64,000 nt of DNA from DATDIC01 sp963764525 (lineage in GTDB: Bacteria; Pseudomonadota; Alphaproteobacteria; Acetobacterales; Acetobacteraceae): the NCBI GenBank assembly GCA_963764525.1, contig CAVXTC010000022.1:77754-141753 (forward strand). The letters are read 5' to 3'. The notes below the pieces were generated by a model that saw only the letters and a list, made by a program, of their open reading frames with translations, ran no database searches and was not told where the DNA came from. Positions within the stretch are counted from its first letter, which is position 1. Each line of letters opens with the position of its first letter. Below, one piece after another: positions 54,382-63,845 of this stretch. The translations under genes and the position numbers were made by a program.

Positions 54382-54900
54382 ATGATGAGCCCCACAGCTA
54401 AGGGACACTCCAAGGTGACCGGCTTCCAGCGCGACCTGCTGTTCCTGCTGCATGATGTCGCCCGGCTGTTGCGCGTCGATGCCGACAAGCGGGCGCGTGC
54501 CCACGGCATGACCCGTGCGCAATGGGCCATCCTGATCTGGCTCGAACGGCAGCCCGGCCTGTCCCAGAAGGAACTCGCCGAGCTGCTGGAGGTCGAGCCG
54601 ATCAGCGTCGCCCGGCTGATCGACCGGCTGGAAGCGCGCGGCATGGTGGAACGCCGCCCCGATCCGCGGGACCGGCGCATCTGGCGCCTGCACCTGTCTC
54701 CGCCGGCCTATCCGGTGCTGCGCGAAATCGACGGCCAGCGCGCCGAGATCACCCGCATGCTGGCCGCGGGCATCGACCGCTCCACTCTTGCCGACATGAC
54801 GGAAGCCCTGGTGACCATGAAAGCCACGCTGACGGCGCGCCGTGCCGACCCCGAGCCTGAGGCCGCCGCCCTCGGGACCGTCGCCGAGGAGGTCGTCTGA
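54382..54900 (+). CDS. MarR family transcriptional regulator of the emr operon
   Basis: A 172-residue winged-helix regulator. LLRVDADKRARAHGMTRAQWAILIWLERQPGL leads to the recognition region QKELAELLEVEPISVARLIDRLEARGMVERRPDPRDRRIWRLHLS (positions about 54559-54690). It overlaps emrA by one base in ATGA style, so it is the first gene of a regulator-adaptor-pump operon like EmrR-EmrA-EmrB. It probably represses the operon until a drug or phenolic ligand binds. Confidence 0.92.
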   Translation: MMSPTAKGHSKVTGFQRDLLFLLHDVARLLRVDADKRARAHGMTRAQWAILIWLERQPGLSQKELAELLEVEPISVARLIDRLEARGMVERRPDPRDRRIWRLHLSPPAYPVLREIDGQRAEITRMLAAGIDRSTLADMTEALVTMKATLTARRADPEPEAAALGTVAEEVV

Positions 54901-56039
54901 TGTCCCCGAGCGCCGCGGCTCAGGGTAGTTCCCCCTTGGCCAGTTCGCCGGCGGCCCGGGTGGGCGCACCTGGCGTCGCCGGCGTGACCGACCGGCCGAG
55001 CCGCGCCGGCATCAGCCGTCACGCGCTCGGCCCGATGCTGATGATCGCCGGCATCGTCGCGGTCGGCGCCGGGGCAGTGGCCTTCTGGGTGCATGGCGGG
55101 CGTTACGTCTCGGTGGACGATTCCTACGTCCGCGCCGCCAAGGAGGCACTGTCCACCGACGTCTCCGGCGTGGTCGCGGACGTGCCGGTGAAGGACGGCC
55201 AGACCGTCGAAAAAGGCCAGGTGCTGCTGCGCCTCGATCCGCGCCGCTTCCAGATCGCGGTGGCCGGCGCAAAGGCCGACCTTGCCGAGACCGCGCTGAC
55301 GCTGCGGGCGATGCAGCGCGACTACCGTCGCATGCAGCGCGACATCGAGGTGAAACAGGCGCTGGTGCTGGCCGATCAGGCTAATTTCGATCGCTACGCC
55401 ACGTTGGTGAAAGGCGGCGGCGTCACCCGCGCGGAGTACGACAATGCCCGCTTTGCACTGTCGGCGGACCAGTACGGGGTCCAGTCGCTGAAGGAGCAGG
55501 CGGAGGTGCAACTCGCGCGGCTCGGCGGCGCCGCCGACACAGCGGTCGAGCAGCTTCCGCAATATCTCGCCGCCAGCTCGAAGGTCGATGAGGCGCAGCG
55601 CCAGTTGGATGACAGCGTGATCCGCGCGCCGTTCGCCGGTACCGTCACCGACGTGGACAGCGTGCAGCCCGGCATGTACCTCGCCGCCGCCACCGCGGCG
55701 TTCGGGCTGGTATCCGCCGAGCGTGTCTGGGTCGAGGCGGATCCGAAGGAAACCGAACTCACTTGGGTGAAGCCGGGAGATCATGTCGATGTTACGATCG
55801 ATACCTATCCCGGACGGACCTGGCCGGGCGTGGTGGAAAGCATCTCGCCCAACTCCGGCTCCGAATTTTCCGTGTTGCCGGCACAGAACACGTCGGGCAA
55901 CTGGGTGAAGGTGGTGCAGCGCATTCCCATCCGCATCCGCGTCGATCGCCACCCGGGCGACCCCGAGCTGCGCACCGGCATGAGCGTCGAGGCGAGTATC
56001 GACACCGGGCACACACGGTCGCTCGCCGACCTGTTCTGA
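54900..56039 (+). CDS. emrA: HlyD/EmrA-type membrane fusion protein
   Basis: 379 residues. After a Pro/Ala-rich cytoplasmic tail of about 40 residues comes one membrane helix (LGPMLMIAGIVAVGAGAVAFWV). The periplasmic adaptor has a lipoyl half-motif (VDDSYVRAAKEALSTDVSG, VLLRLDPRRFQIAV), a coiled-coil hairpin and the second half-motif (VIRAPFAGTVTDVDSV). It bridges EmrB to an outer-membrane channel; no TolC-like gene is in the window. Confidence 0.92.
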   Translation: MSPSAAAQGSSPLASSPAARVGAPGVAGVTDRPSRAGISRHALGPMLMIAGIVAVGAGAVAFWVHGGRYVSVDDSYVRAAKEALSTDVSGVVADVPVKDGQTVEKGQVLLRLDPRRFQIAVAGAKADLAETALTLRAMQRDYRRMQRDIEVKQALVLADQANFDRYATLVKGGGVTRAEYDNARFALSADQYGVQSLKEQAEVQLARLGGAADTAVEQLPQYLAASSKVDEAQRQLDDSVIRAPFAGTVTDVDSVQPGMYLAAATAAFGLVSAERVWVEADPKETELTWVKPGDHVDVTIDTYPGRTWPGVVESISPNSGSEFSVLPAQNTSGNWVKVVQRIPIRIRVDRHPGDPELRTGMSVEASIDTGHTRSLADLF

Positions 56040-56072
56040 TGCGTCGCTCCTGCGTGACGACCCCTCCCCCAA

Positions 56073-56095
56073 CCCCCTCCCACAAGGGGAGGGGG
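56073..56095 (+). terminator. Hairpin between emrA and emrB
   Basis: CCCCCTCCC-ACAAG-GGGAGGGGG forms a 9-bp perfect stem 33 bp after the emrA stop and 13 bp before the emrB ATG. Upstream, TGACGACCCCTCC (56055-56067) repeats the sequence before the recN-ligA hairpin. It more likely tunes relative expression than fully terminates, since emrB would depend on read-through. Confidence 0.5.
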
Positions 56096-56108
56096 AGAAG
56101 ACCGCCCG

Positions 56109-57641
56109 ATGACCGCCCACGATAAAGTCCCGCATCGCGGGCTGATCACCATCTGCACGATGGGCGCCACGTTGATGCAGGCGCTCGACCAGACCATCGC
56201 CAATGTCGCGTTGCCCTACATGCAGGGCAGCCTGTCGGCGAGCTATGACGAAATCACCTGGGTGCTGACGTCCTACATCACCGCCGCGGCGATCATGACC
56301 GCGCCGGTCGGCTGGATGGCGCAACGCTTCGGGCGCAAGCGGCTGTTCGTCGGCTGCCTGGTCGGCTTCACCATCACCTCGATGATGTGCGGTGCGGCGC
56401 AGACACTGCCGCAGATGGTGCTGTTCCGGCTCCTGCAAGGCGCTTGCGGCGCCGCGTTGGTGCCGCTGTCGCAGGCCACTCTGCTGGACATCTACCCGAT
56501 CGAGCAGCGCGGACAGGCGATGGCGATCTGGGGCGTCGGCGTGATGATCGGGCCGATCCTGGGGCCGACGCTCGGCGGCTATCTGACCGAGATCTATAAC
56601 TGGCGCTGGGTGTTCTACGTCAACCTGCCGTTCGGCATCCTGGCCACGCTCGGGCTGATCATCTTCATGCCGAACGCACGCGGCCAGAACAGTCTGCGCT
56701 TCGACTGGATTGGCTTCGCCGCGCTGTCCATGGGCATCGGTGCGATGCAGTTGATGCTCGATCGCGGCCAGGACCAGGACTGGTTCAGTTCCGGCGAGAT
56801 CATCACCGAGGCCGTGCTGGCCGGCCTCGGCGGCTACCTGTTCATCGTCCACCTGCTGTCGGCGAAGCGGCCGTTCATTCGCCCGAGCCTGTTTAAGGAC
56901 CGCAATTTCTCCGCCGGCCTCGCCATGATGTTCGCCATGGGAACCATTCTGGTGTCCAGCTCGGCATTGATGGCGCCATGGCTGCAGGGATTGGGCAATT
57001 ATCCGGTGGAAACCGCCGGGCTGGTGATGGCGCCGCGCGGTGTCGGCACGATGGCGGCGATGATGTTCGCCGGACGGTTCGCAACGAAACTTGATCCTCG
57101 CAAGCTGATGGCGGTGGGCGTGCTGCTGCTGTGCTGGTCGCTGTGGACGATGACCGGCTGGACGCCCGACGTTTCGGAAACCAGGCTGGTGGTCGCGATC
57201 ATCGTGCAGGGTGTCGGCATGGGGTTCGTGTTCATCCCGTTGCAGGTGATCGCCTTCGCCACGCTGGCACCGAACCTGCGCACCGACGGTGCCTCATTGT
57301 TCAGCCTGTTCCGCAACATCGGCGCGGCGATCGGGGTTTCGATCACCTCCGGGCTGCTGGCGCACAACACCCAGGCGCTGCATGCCGAGATCGGCGCCTA
57401 CGTGACGCCGTTCAACCGCGCACTGCAGGCCGGCGGAGCGCACCGGTTCTTGGATCCGGCCACCCCGCACGGGGCGGCGATGCTGGACCGCGTCATCAAC
57501 CAGCAGGCGCAGATCATCGCCTACATGGACGACTACAAGCTGATGATCTTCACCACCCTCCCGGCCGTGTTTCTGCTGTTCCTGATGCGCCGCCCACGCG
57601 CCACGTCAGCGCCGGCCGAGGCGCACGCAGCCATGGACTGA
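56109..57641 (+). CDS. emrB: DHA2 family drug:H+ antiporter EmrB
   Basis: A 510-residue MFS transporter with 14 predicted helices. The motifs are LDQTIANVALPYMQGSLSA (motif D1), WMAQRFGRKRLFVG (motif A), the LLQGACGAALVPLSQATLLD region and GPILGPTLGGYLTEIYNWRWVF (motif C). With EmrA it forms a tripartite exporter of hydrophobic drugs. GGGGGAG lies before the ATG. The last 20 residues are a cytoplasmic Ala-rich tail. Confidence 0.94.
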   Translation: MTAHDKVPHRGLITICTMGATLMQALDQTIANVALPYMQGSLSASYDEITWVLTSYITAAAIMTAPVGWMAQRFGRKRLFVGCLVGFTITSMMCGAAQTLPQMVLFRLLQGACGAALVPLSQATLLDIYPIEQRGQAMAIWGVGVMIGPILGPTLGGYLTEIYNWRWVFYVNLPFGILATLGLIIFMPNARGQNSLRFDWIGFAALSMGIGAMQLMLDRGQDQDWFSSGEIITEAVLAGLGGYLFIVHLLSAKRPFIRPSLFKDRNFSAGLAMMFAMGTILVSSSALMAPWLQGLGNYPVETAGLVMAPRGVGTMAAMMFAGRFATKLDPRKLMAVGVLLLCWSLWTMTGWTPDVSETRLVVAIIVQGVGMGFVFIPLQVIAFATLAPNLRTDGASLFSLFRNIGAAIGVSITSGLLAHNTQALHAEIGAYVTPFNRALQAGGAHRFLDPATPHGAAMLDRVINQQAQIIAYMDDYKLMIFTTLPAVFLLFLMRRPRATSAPAEAHAAMD

Positions 57642-57648
57642 CGCGGCG

Positions 57649-57945
57649 TCAGTGCGCCTTGCTGCCGCTGGTTTCCGGCGCCGCCCACCCGGTGCCGCTG
57701 CTGCCCGATCCATTCAGGCCGGTGTCGCCGGCGTTCGGCTCGGAGCCCTTGGTCAGCCCGGCCTGTGCGTTGTTGGCGCCGGCGACACCATAGGGCGGCA
57801 CCGGCTGGTTGTTGGGAAACAGCCCCTTCGTCGGGTTCGGGTGGCTTTTCTGCACCGTCTCCGGCGTCGGTCCGGCGGCCAGCACCGGGGTCGCGGCAAG
57901 GCCTGCGGCGACCAGCGCCGTTGCCCAGAGTTTCGCATTGCGCAT
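57649..57945 (-). CDS. Small secreted hypothetical protein
   Basis: 98 residues with a clear signal peptide (MRNAKLWATALVAAGLAATPVLAAG, cleavage after VLA). The mature 75 residues are rich in Gly, Asn, Pro and Ser (NNQPVPPYGVAGANNAQAG, NGSGSSGTGWAAPE) and have no Cys. It is convergent with emrB, the stops being 7 bp apart. The start at 57945 is chosen for the signal peptide and an AAAGGGC site; the frame upstream is unrelated. It is periplasmic or extracellular and its function is unknown. Confidence 0.7.
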   Translation of the reverse strand: MRNAKLWATALVAAGLAATPVLAAGPTPETVQKSHPNPTKGLFPNNQPVPPYGVAGANNAQAGLTKGSEPNAGDTGLNGSGSSGTGWAAPETSGSKAH

Positions 57946-58102
57946 CGCATTGCCCTTTCGCGAGGTCCGTGCGGTGTTTAACGCGAACCGGGCGGCAGGC
58001 GTTCCGCAACCAAGAAGATCTCGGCTTCCCTGTCCCCGCCAGCCGTGACGGGACAGTTCTATCCCTATTGCGCCCAAAGTGAGCACAACACCCTGTCATG
58101 CT

Positions 58103-59180
58103 CTAGCGAATCCGGCTGATCTGGCTCTCGCTCAATGCGCGGATGAAGTCGGGCAGCGGAATGAACCGCACGCGTCGAGGTACTGTGGTGCGTTGCCACC
58201 ATCAACGGTGATCGACCATAGCAGGAAATGCCGGATAGCGGCGGCCATGGCAGGATCGGGCTGCCGCGTCGACACCACAGCATATTCGTAATTGATCAGC
58301 GGGTACGAATTCTCGCCCGGCGCCAGGACCAGACTCAGCCGCTCGTCAGGCGGCGTGCGCGGATCAAATCCGAGGCGGCGGCGCTCACCGTGTTCGCCGT
58401 CGGCAGCAGGAACTGCCCGGCCTGGTTTTTGAGCATCGCAGTGCCCAATCCCGCCTTGGCGATCTCGCCGTGGAAACTGATGCCGATATAGCCAACCGAA
58501 TAGGGCGTCGCGGCGACCGCCCGCACCATCCCCGCATTGCCGGTCGGTGTCTGCTCACCTGGAACGGTGGGCCAGGTGACAGCGGTGCCGTAGCCGATTG
58601 TATTGTCCCAGGTCGGCGTCGAGAAATCGAGGAATTGGGTAAAGACGAACATATCGCCCGAAGCATCCGCCCGACGGATCGGGATGATCGTCTCGTGTGG
58701 GAGTTTGAGGCCCGGGTTCAGTGAGGCGATCTCCGGCGCACCCCATGTGCGTATGGTGCCAGTGTAGATGCCGGCCAGCGTGGGTCAATCTAACTTCGGT
58801 CCAGCTCCCTTCAGGCCCGGGAGGTTGTAGTTGACGGTCTGCGCCGCGATTGCGAGCGGGATATTGACGATGCCCGGATCCTGCCGCGCCTGTTCGTCGG
58901 ACATATACGCATCGGAGGCGCCGATCTGCGCGTGCCCGGCGATGGCCTCGGTGATCCCGGCACCCGAGCCGGTGGCCCCGGCGGCCATGCCCGTGCCGGG
59001 ATTGGCGGCCGTGTACACGGGGATCCAGAGCTGGAATAGCGGGTACAGCAAAGTCGAGCCGGTCTCGTGCAAAATGAGATCGGCGGCGAGCGCCTGGGTC
59101 AGCAGCACGCCGGGCGGTCACAGTGTGAGCACGGCCGCGCCGAGCAGGCAGGCCGCATTATGGCGCAGGCGGAGGATCAT
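58103..59180 (-). pseudogene. pstS: PstS-like phosphate-binding protein, inactivated
   Basis: One frame reads a signal-like start (MILRLRHNAACLLGAAVLTL) then TGA, LILHETGSTLLYPLFQLW, SGAGITEAIAGHAQIGASDAYM, GPKLD then a second TGA, then LAGIYTGTIRTWGAPEIASLNPGL and FLDFSTPTWDNTIGYG. These are PstS features, including the phosphate-binding TGS and SDA segments. Frame breaks near 58345 and 58170 follow, before a normal end (PLPDFIRALSESQISRIR). Two nonsense codons plus two frameshifts indicate a real pseudogene. It lies 44 bp downstream of the MFS gene on the same strand. Confidence 0.78.
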
Positions 59181-59224
59181 GCGTGCCTCGTTATGCATGT
59201 GGTGCTGGGCCGTGCCGTCCGATC

Positions 59225-60703
59225 TCAACGGCCGATCTCATCGAGGTTCACCCCTGTCGTCTCGATCCGGTACATCCAGGTCACGATCGCGCCGAGGATT
59301 GATGTGACGACCAAGCCGTAGAGCAGTGCGCGGGTGCCAATACTGGCGAGCAGGATTGGAAACAGGAAGGCGGTCGCCACCGCGCCGATGTTGGCGAAGG
59401 CGGCGGCGAAGCCGGCACCCATGCCGCGCACCGCGGTCGGGAAGACCTCGCCGGCGAGCAGATAGGTCTGCGCGTTCGGCCCGATATTCGTCATGAAGTT
59501 GAACATCATGAAGCCAGCGAAGATCAGGAAGATCCTGGTGGATCCCTCGAAGTCGATCGAGAAGGAGGCCAACAGCAAACCGAGCGCGCAACCGATGAAG
59601 CCGCCGATCTGCAGCTTGATCCGTCCCAGCTTGTCGGCGAGCACCACCGCGAAAGCGATGCCAACGATCAGCAGGAACGTGATCAACGCCGCACCCTTGG
59701 CCGCCCGGATGCCGTCCGAGATCAGGTCGCTGACGCTGCGGATGTGATCCGCACCACCGCCCAGCGCCGCTGCCAAAATCGTCGGCGTGAAGATACCGAT
59801 GCCGTAGGTGCCAAGATCCTGAAGAAACCAGGGTACCGATGCGAAGATCGTGGCGCGCAGGTTGCGGTGATCGAACAAGGACCAGAAAGACGGCTTGGCC
59901 TGTGTGGCATCGATGGTATGCCGCGTCAGGGTAATACTGGACGGATATCGCGGTGTGCGGACCAGCAGCCTGGTAACGGCGATCTCGGCTTTCTCGTGGT
60001 GTCCCCTCGCGGAAAGCCAGTTGGGGCTTTCGACAATGAAGAAGCGTCCGATCGTCACCAGCAGAGCAGGAATGATCGCGGTGGCGAACATCCAGCGCCA
60101 CGCGGAGAGATCTGGCACCAGGACGAGGACCAGACAGCCTACGCCGGTGCCGGCCAGCGCACCCACAGCCTGGAAGGCAAAGGCGCCGAGTACCAGCTTG
60201 CCGCGTGCCAGGCTGGGTATGCTTTCCGAGATGATCATGTGGGCGGTCGGATAGTCGCAGCCGAGCGCCATGCCGAGACCGAACAGGCAGATCGCGAGAG
60301 AGAGGAAGTCGTTACAGAGCAGCAGCAGCGCCAGGAAAGCGCAGAAGAGGATCATCTCGGCGATGAACATCCGCTTGCGGCCGAAATAATCCGACAATCC
60401 GCCGAGCAGGACCGCGCCGATCAGGATGCCGAACAAGCTCGCGGCGCTGATGATCCCCTTTTCCGCAGCGCCGATATGGAATTCCCGCACGATGAGCGGC
60501 AGCGCCACGCCGGTCATGAAGATGACGAAGCCCTCGAAGAACTTGCCGGCCGCGGCGAGGCCCCAGATGCGCCACTGCATCGCAGTCATCGGGGCTGATT
60601 TCAATCTGGTCGCATCCGACCAGACGGGAAGCTCGTCGATATACTCCTGCACTGATTGGGTATTGGCCCGAACCGGCCGTGCGGTCTCTGCAACATCGCT
60701 CAT
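59225..60703 (-). CDS. MFS transporter (sugar/phosphate:H+ symporter-like)
   Basis: 492 residues and 12 helices. A cytoplasmic N-terminus (SVQEYIDELPVWSDATRLKS) precedes GKFFEGFVIFMTGVALPLI. Motif A is GGLSDYFGRKRMFIAEM and the helix-5 region has GCDYPTAHMIISESIPSLARGK. A long central loop (LLVRTPRYPSSITLTRHTID) and GEVFPTAVRGMGAGFAAAF match the sugar porter/phosphate symporter branch. The adjacent pstS remnant hints at phosphate but does not prove it. GGGGGAAAG precedes the ATG at 60703; the open frame upstream is unrelated. Confidence 0.88.
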   Translation of the reverse strand: MSDVAETARPVRANTQSVQEYIDELPVWSDATRLKSAPMTAMQWRIWGLAAAGKFFEGFVIFMTGVALPLIVREFHIGAAEKGIISAASLFGILIGAVLLGGLSDYFGRKRMFIAEMILFCAFLALLLLCNDFLSLAICLFGLGMALGCDYPTAHMIISESIPSLARGKLVLGAFAFQAVGALAGTGVGCLVLVLVPDLSAWRWMFATAIIPALLVTIGRFFIVESPNWLSARGHHEKAEIAVTRLLVRTPRYPSSITLTRHTIDATQAKPSFWSLFDHRNLRATIFASVPWFLQDLGTYGIGIFTPTILAAALGGGADHIRSVSDLISDGIRAAKGAALITFLLIVGIAFAVVLADKLGRIKLQIGGFIGCALGLLLASFSIDFEGSTRIFLIFAGFMMFNFMTNIGPNAQTYLLAGEVFPTAVRGMGAGFAAAFANIGAVATAFLFPILLASIGTRALLYGLVVTSILGAIVTWMYRIETTGVNLDEIGR

Positions 60704-61100
60704 CAGTGGCTTTCCCCCGGCAGCAGAACCGACACGACCGACCGCACCCGCGGCTCCGAATGTCGGGCTGCCACTGGAGGTCCCGTGCAACCCGCCACAA
60801 TGATGACGATCGGGCACGTGAAGCTTTGATGTCACCGGGGTGACCGCTTCAGGAGCAGACAGGCTGGCTAGTACCGCTCCGTTCACCACGCCGGCTGCAC
60901 AGCTACGCACATTGTCCCGGGTCGGCGTAGGGTGCGGCCGCGGTTCCTTCGCCCGTCGCAGCGCCCACAGCGTGCGGTTGAGGTTAAGTCCGCCGGCCTT
61001 CGCCTTCGCCACCATACCGTGGAGATATCCGCCGGGCGCGGTCCGGAAATCCCCGGATCCCCGGTTGAGACGATGGCGAGCGCGCGACGGCGCCGGCAGA
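60704..61100. other. Gap upstream of the MFS gene, no gene seen
   Basis: The MFS promoter is expected here. Open frames on both strands are Arg/Pro-rich and give no motif. The region merges at its right end into gene debris (an ABC ATPase fragment at 61101 and a hairpin at 61232), so part of it may also be decayed coding DNA. Confidence 0.35.
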
Positions 61101-61160
61101 TCGGTTCCAGCAGTTCAATCTGTACCCGCATCTGACCGCGCTGGAGAATATCACCGAGGC
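61101..61160 (+). pseudogene. Fragment of a GlnQ-type amino acid ABC transporter ATPase
   Basis: Twenty codons read RFQQFNLYPHLTALENITEA, the Q-loop region of polar amino acid transporter ATPases (consensus VFQQFNLFPHLTVLENVTLAP). Nothing of the Walker A or signature parts is found on either side. It is a leftover of a deleted gene. Confidence 0.7.
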
Positions 61161-61231
61161 ATCCGCGCACCCGGGCGTTTCTCAGCCGGTTTCTACGATG
61201 CCAGGCCGCTTTTCTCGCAAATTCTGCCGGA

Positions 61232-61305
61232 TTCGACACAAAGGTCACCAAGCGCGCGAAGGTCACGAAGCAAATCTTCCTGATCCTTGTGAACTTTGTG
61301 TCGAA
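61232..61305. repeat. 21-bp imperfect inverted repeat
   Basis: TTCGACACAAAGGTCACCAAG (61232-61252) pairs with CCTTGTGAACTTTGTGTCGAA (61285-61305) except for a few mismatches. AAGGTCAC also recurs directly inside the loop side. It is AT-richer than the surroundings and lies in debris between the MFS gene and the GT9 remnant; perhaps a small mobile repeat. Confidence 0.55.
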
Positions 61306-61452
61306 TTGTACCGGCTGCCCGCATCAGCGCCCATCGTGGTCTGACGACATCTCGTGAGGGCCGCCCGGCAAGTGGCAGTGGGTTGCGGGCCTCCCCGGCT
61401 GGCCGGCACAGATTGCCCCAGCCCGCCCGTATCGGGTATCCGGGCCGGCGCA

Positions 61453-62511
61453 ATGCGCATTCTGTTCGTCACGTCCAACCGGGTCGGCGACGCCGTGCTG
61501 TCCACCGGGCTGCTGGACCATCTGATCCGTGTCCATCCGGCGGCCCGCATCACGGTCGCCTGCGGCCCCTACGCGGAAGGCGTGTTCGCGCGGATGCCCA
61601 ACCGGGAGCGTACGTTGCTGCTCGATAAACGGCCGTGGAACCTGCATTGGCTGCCGCTGTGGGCCTGGGCAGCGGGGCGGCGGTGGGACCTTGTGGTGGA
61701 CCTGCGCGGCTCCGCGCTGTCCTATCTGGTGCGCACCGGCCGGCGCGCGGTGATGCGCTCCCGCCGTCCCGGGTGCCGGATCGGGCACAAGACCGCACAA
61801 CTTGCCGCGGTGCTGGGGCTCGATGACCCGCCGCTGCCGGTCGCCTGGACCGGACCTGACGACCGCGCCCGCGCCGCCGCCCTGTTGCCGGCCGGACCGC
61901 CGGTGGTGGCGCTCGGGCCGACCGCCAACTGGCAGCCCAAGGCCTGGCCGGCCGAAACGGCCTCGGCGGCCGCCGAGCTTGCCTCGCTGGGCACGCCGGA
62001 AGCGGACCGTGTTCGCGCCGACATTCTGGAGCGCGCGGGCGATCTTCCCGGCGCCGCTGGCCGCGCTCGACCGCGCTCGCCGATCGCACCGTGCCGGCGC
62101 AGGGCGCGCTGGACGAGCCCGGCGCGGCACACGCTGCTGCGACTGGCCGCCGCTCGCCACACGCGCGCGCGATCACGGCGGCGCTCGCGGCGCTGCGCAC
62201 GCGCGGATCGGCGGGCCGGCTCGACACCGGGACAAGGCGTGGACACGATCCGCCGCTGCTGGGTAGCACCGGTGCGGATGGCCGATATCCCCCGCGCGCG
62301 GGCCGCGAGGCGGGCCCTGGCCGGCGAGGTTGCCGCAGACCTGGGTACACGCCGGCTCGCTGAGCCCTTTGCCTTCCCTCAGCGCCCGTCCCGGGAATGC
62401 GCTAAGTCCGGGCCCGGTGCGAAAACCCACTTGCGTGCAGGGGCCCTCTTCACCATGTTCCGCGGCCTTAGCCCAACAGGGCGTTTCGCCCGCAAGGCCG
62501 TCTGCTGGTAG
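61453..62511 (+). pseudogene. Glycosyltransferase family 9 (heptosyltransferase-like), C-terminal half lost
   Basis: The first 185 residues are a good GT9 N-terminal domain: MRILFVTSNRVGDAVLSTGL, HLIRVHPAARITVACGP, WDLVVDLRGSALSYLVRT, and PPVVALGPTANWQPKAWPAE. After about 62010 the translation becomes Arg-rich and loses the donor-site motifs (the GNDSG-type region was not found in any frame), although the frame stays open to 62511. It is either truncated by deletion or carries several uncorrected indels, as speD and speE do just downstream. Confidence 0.65.
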
Positions 62512-62524
62512 GAAAGGGGATGCC

Positions 62525-62973
62525 ATGGAGGCATTCATCCGACTGGGGATGGTCTCGGATGATCCGAGCGAGAACCAGGAACGGCGCGCACCGAGCCGAC
62601 ACCGACGCGGCGAAGGACTATTTCGTCGAGAAGGACGGGGAGAAGTTTGCCGGAATGCATCTGCTGGTGGACCTCTGGGGGGCGCAGGGGCTGAGTGATC
62701 CAGATCCCGTCGATCGCGCGCTGCGCGACGCGGCGGAAGCGGCGGGCGCGACCACCTGCATAGCCATTTCCATCATTTCTCCCGAACGGCGGGGTCTCCG
62801 GCGTGGTAGTGCTGGCGGAGAGCCACATCTCCATCCACACTTGGCCGGAGCGCGACTTCGCGGCGGTGGACATCTTCATGTGCGGCGCCTGCGATCCGTA
62901 TCGTTCGTTGCCGATGCTGAAGCAGGCGTTCCGGCCGGAATCCGTCGATTTGGCGAGCAGCGGCGCGGCCTGA
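62525..62973 (+). pseudogene. speD: S-adenosylmethionine decarboxylase proenzyme SpeD, frame broken
   Basis: Joined pieces give a complete class 1B SpeD: MEAFIRLGMVSDDPSENQE, then DYFVEKDGEKFAGMHLLVDL, HFHHFS, GGVSGVVVLAESHISIHTWPE with the pyruvoyl-forming Ser in ESHIS, and DIFMCGACDPYRSLPML. Breaks fall near 62595, 62760 and 62783, each one base. SpeD makes decarboxylated SAM for spermidine synthesis with SpeE, 7 bp downstream. All catalytic parts persist, so sequencing indels are likelier than true decay. Confidence 0.8.
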
Positions 62974-62980
62974 TCGCCTG

Positions 62981-63845
62981 ATGCCGACCGACATGTGGGT
63001 GAACGAGACGCTGTACCCCGATTGGGGACAGCGGTTTCGCGTGATGCGCGAATTGGCGCGCGTGCGCAGCGGTTTCCAGGACATCGCGATTATCGAGACC
63101 GCGTCGCACGGCCGGGTGATGCTGCTCGACGGCGTGGTGCAGATCACCGAGGCCGACGAGTTCGTCTATCAGGAGATGCCGCCCATGTGCCGCTGCTGGC
63201 GCATGGCGCGGCCGAAAGCGTGCTCATCGTCGGCGCCGGCGACGGCGGCGTGCTGCGGCGGGTGCTGGCGCATCGCAACCTCCGCCGCGCGGTGATGGTC
63301 GAGATCGACGGCGAGGTGATCCGGTTGGCAAGGAATTGCTGCCGGAGATCGGCGGCGACGCCTGGAACGACCCGCGCGCCGAGGTGATCGTGGGCGACGG
63401 CATCGACTACGTCGCGCGCGCCCCCGATGGGGCTTTCGACGCCATCATCGTCGATTCCACCGACCCGATCGGCGTTGGCGAGGTGCTGTTCACCGACGAT
63501 TTTACCGCCACTGCGCTCGCATCCTGACGTCACGCGGGGTGGTGGTGAACCAGTGCGGCGTGCCGTTCATGCAGGCGGACGAACTCCGCGAGACGAGCGC
63601 GCGCCGGGCGCGGTTTTTTCGGCACGTCACCGCCTATCTTGCCGCGGTTCCCACCTATGTGGGCGGCTTCATGACCCTGGGCTGGGCGGCCAAGGACTGG
63701 AGCTTGCGTCCGTGGCCGCCACGAACTGCGCCGCCGCGCCGAGGCCGCAGGCATTCTCGGCACCACGCGCTACTGGACGCCCGAGGTCCACGCGGCGAGC
63801 TTTCATCTGCCGCCGTATATCGCCGAGTGCCTGCCGGGACATTAG
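62981..63845 (+). pseudogene. speE: Spermidine synthase SpeE, frame broken several times
   Basis: Pieces in different frames join to a SpeE: WVNETLYPDWGQRFRVMREL, HGRVMLLDGVVQITEADEFVYQEM, then VLIVGAGDGGVLRRVLAH (SAM-binding), VEIDGEVIRLA, VIVGDGIDYVA, DAIIVDSTDPIGVGEVLFT (active-site Asp), VVVNQCGVPFMQ, and a tail ending PPYIAECLPGH at the TAG 63843-63845. Breaks lie near 63180, 63335, 63510, 63690 and 63725. It transfers aminopropyl to putrescine. The density of breaks is the highest in the window. Confidence 0.8.
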
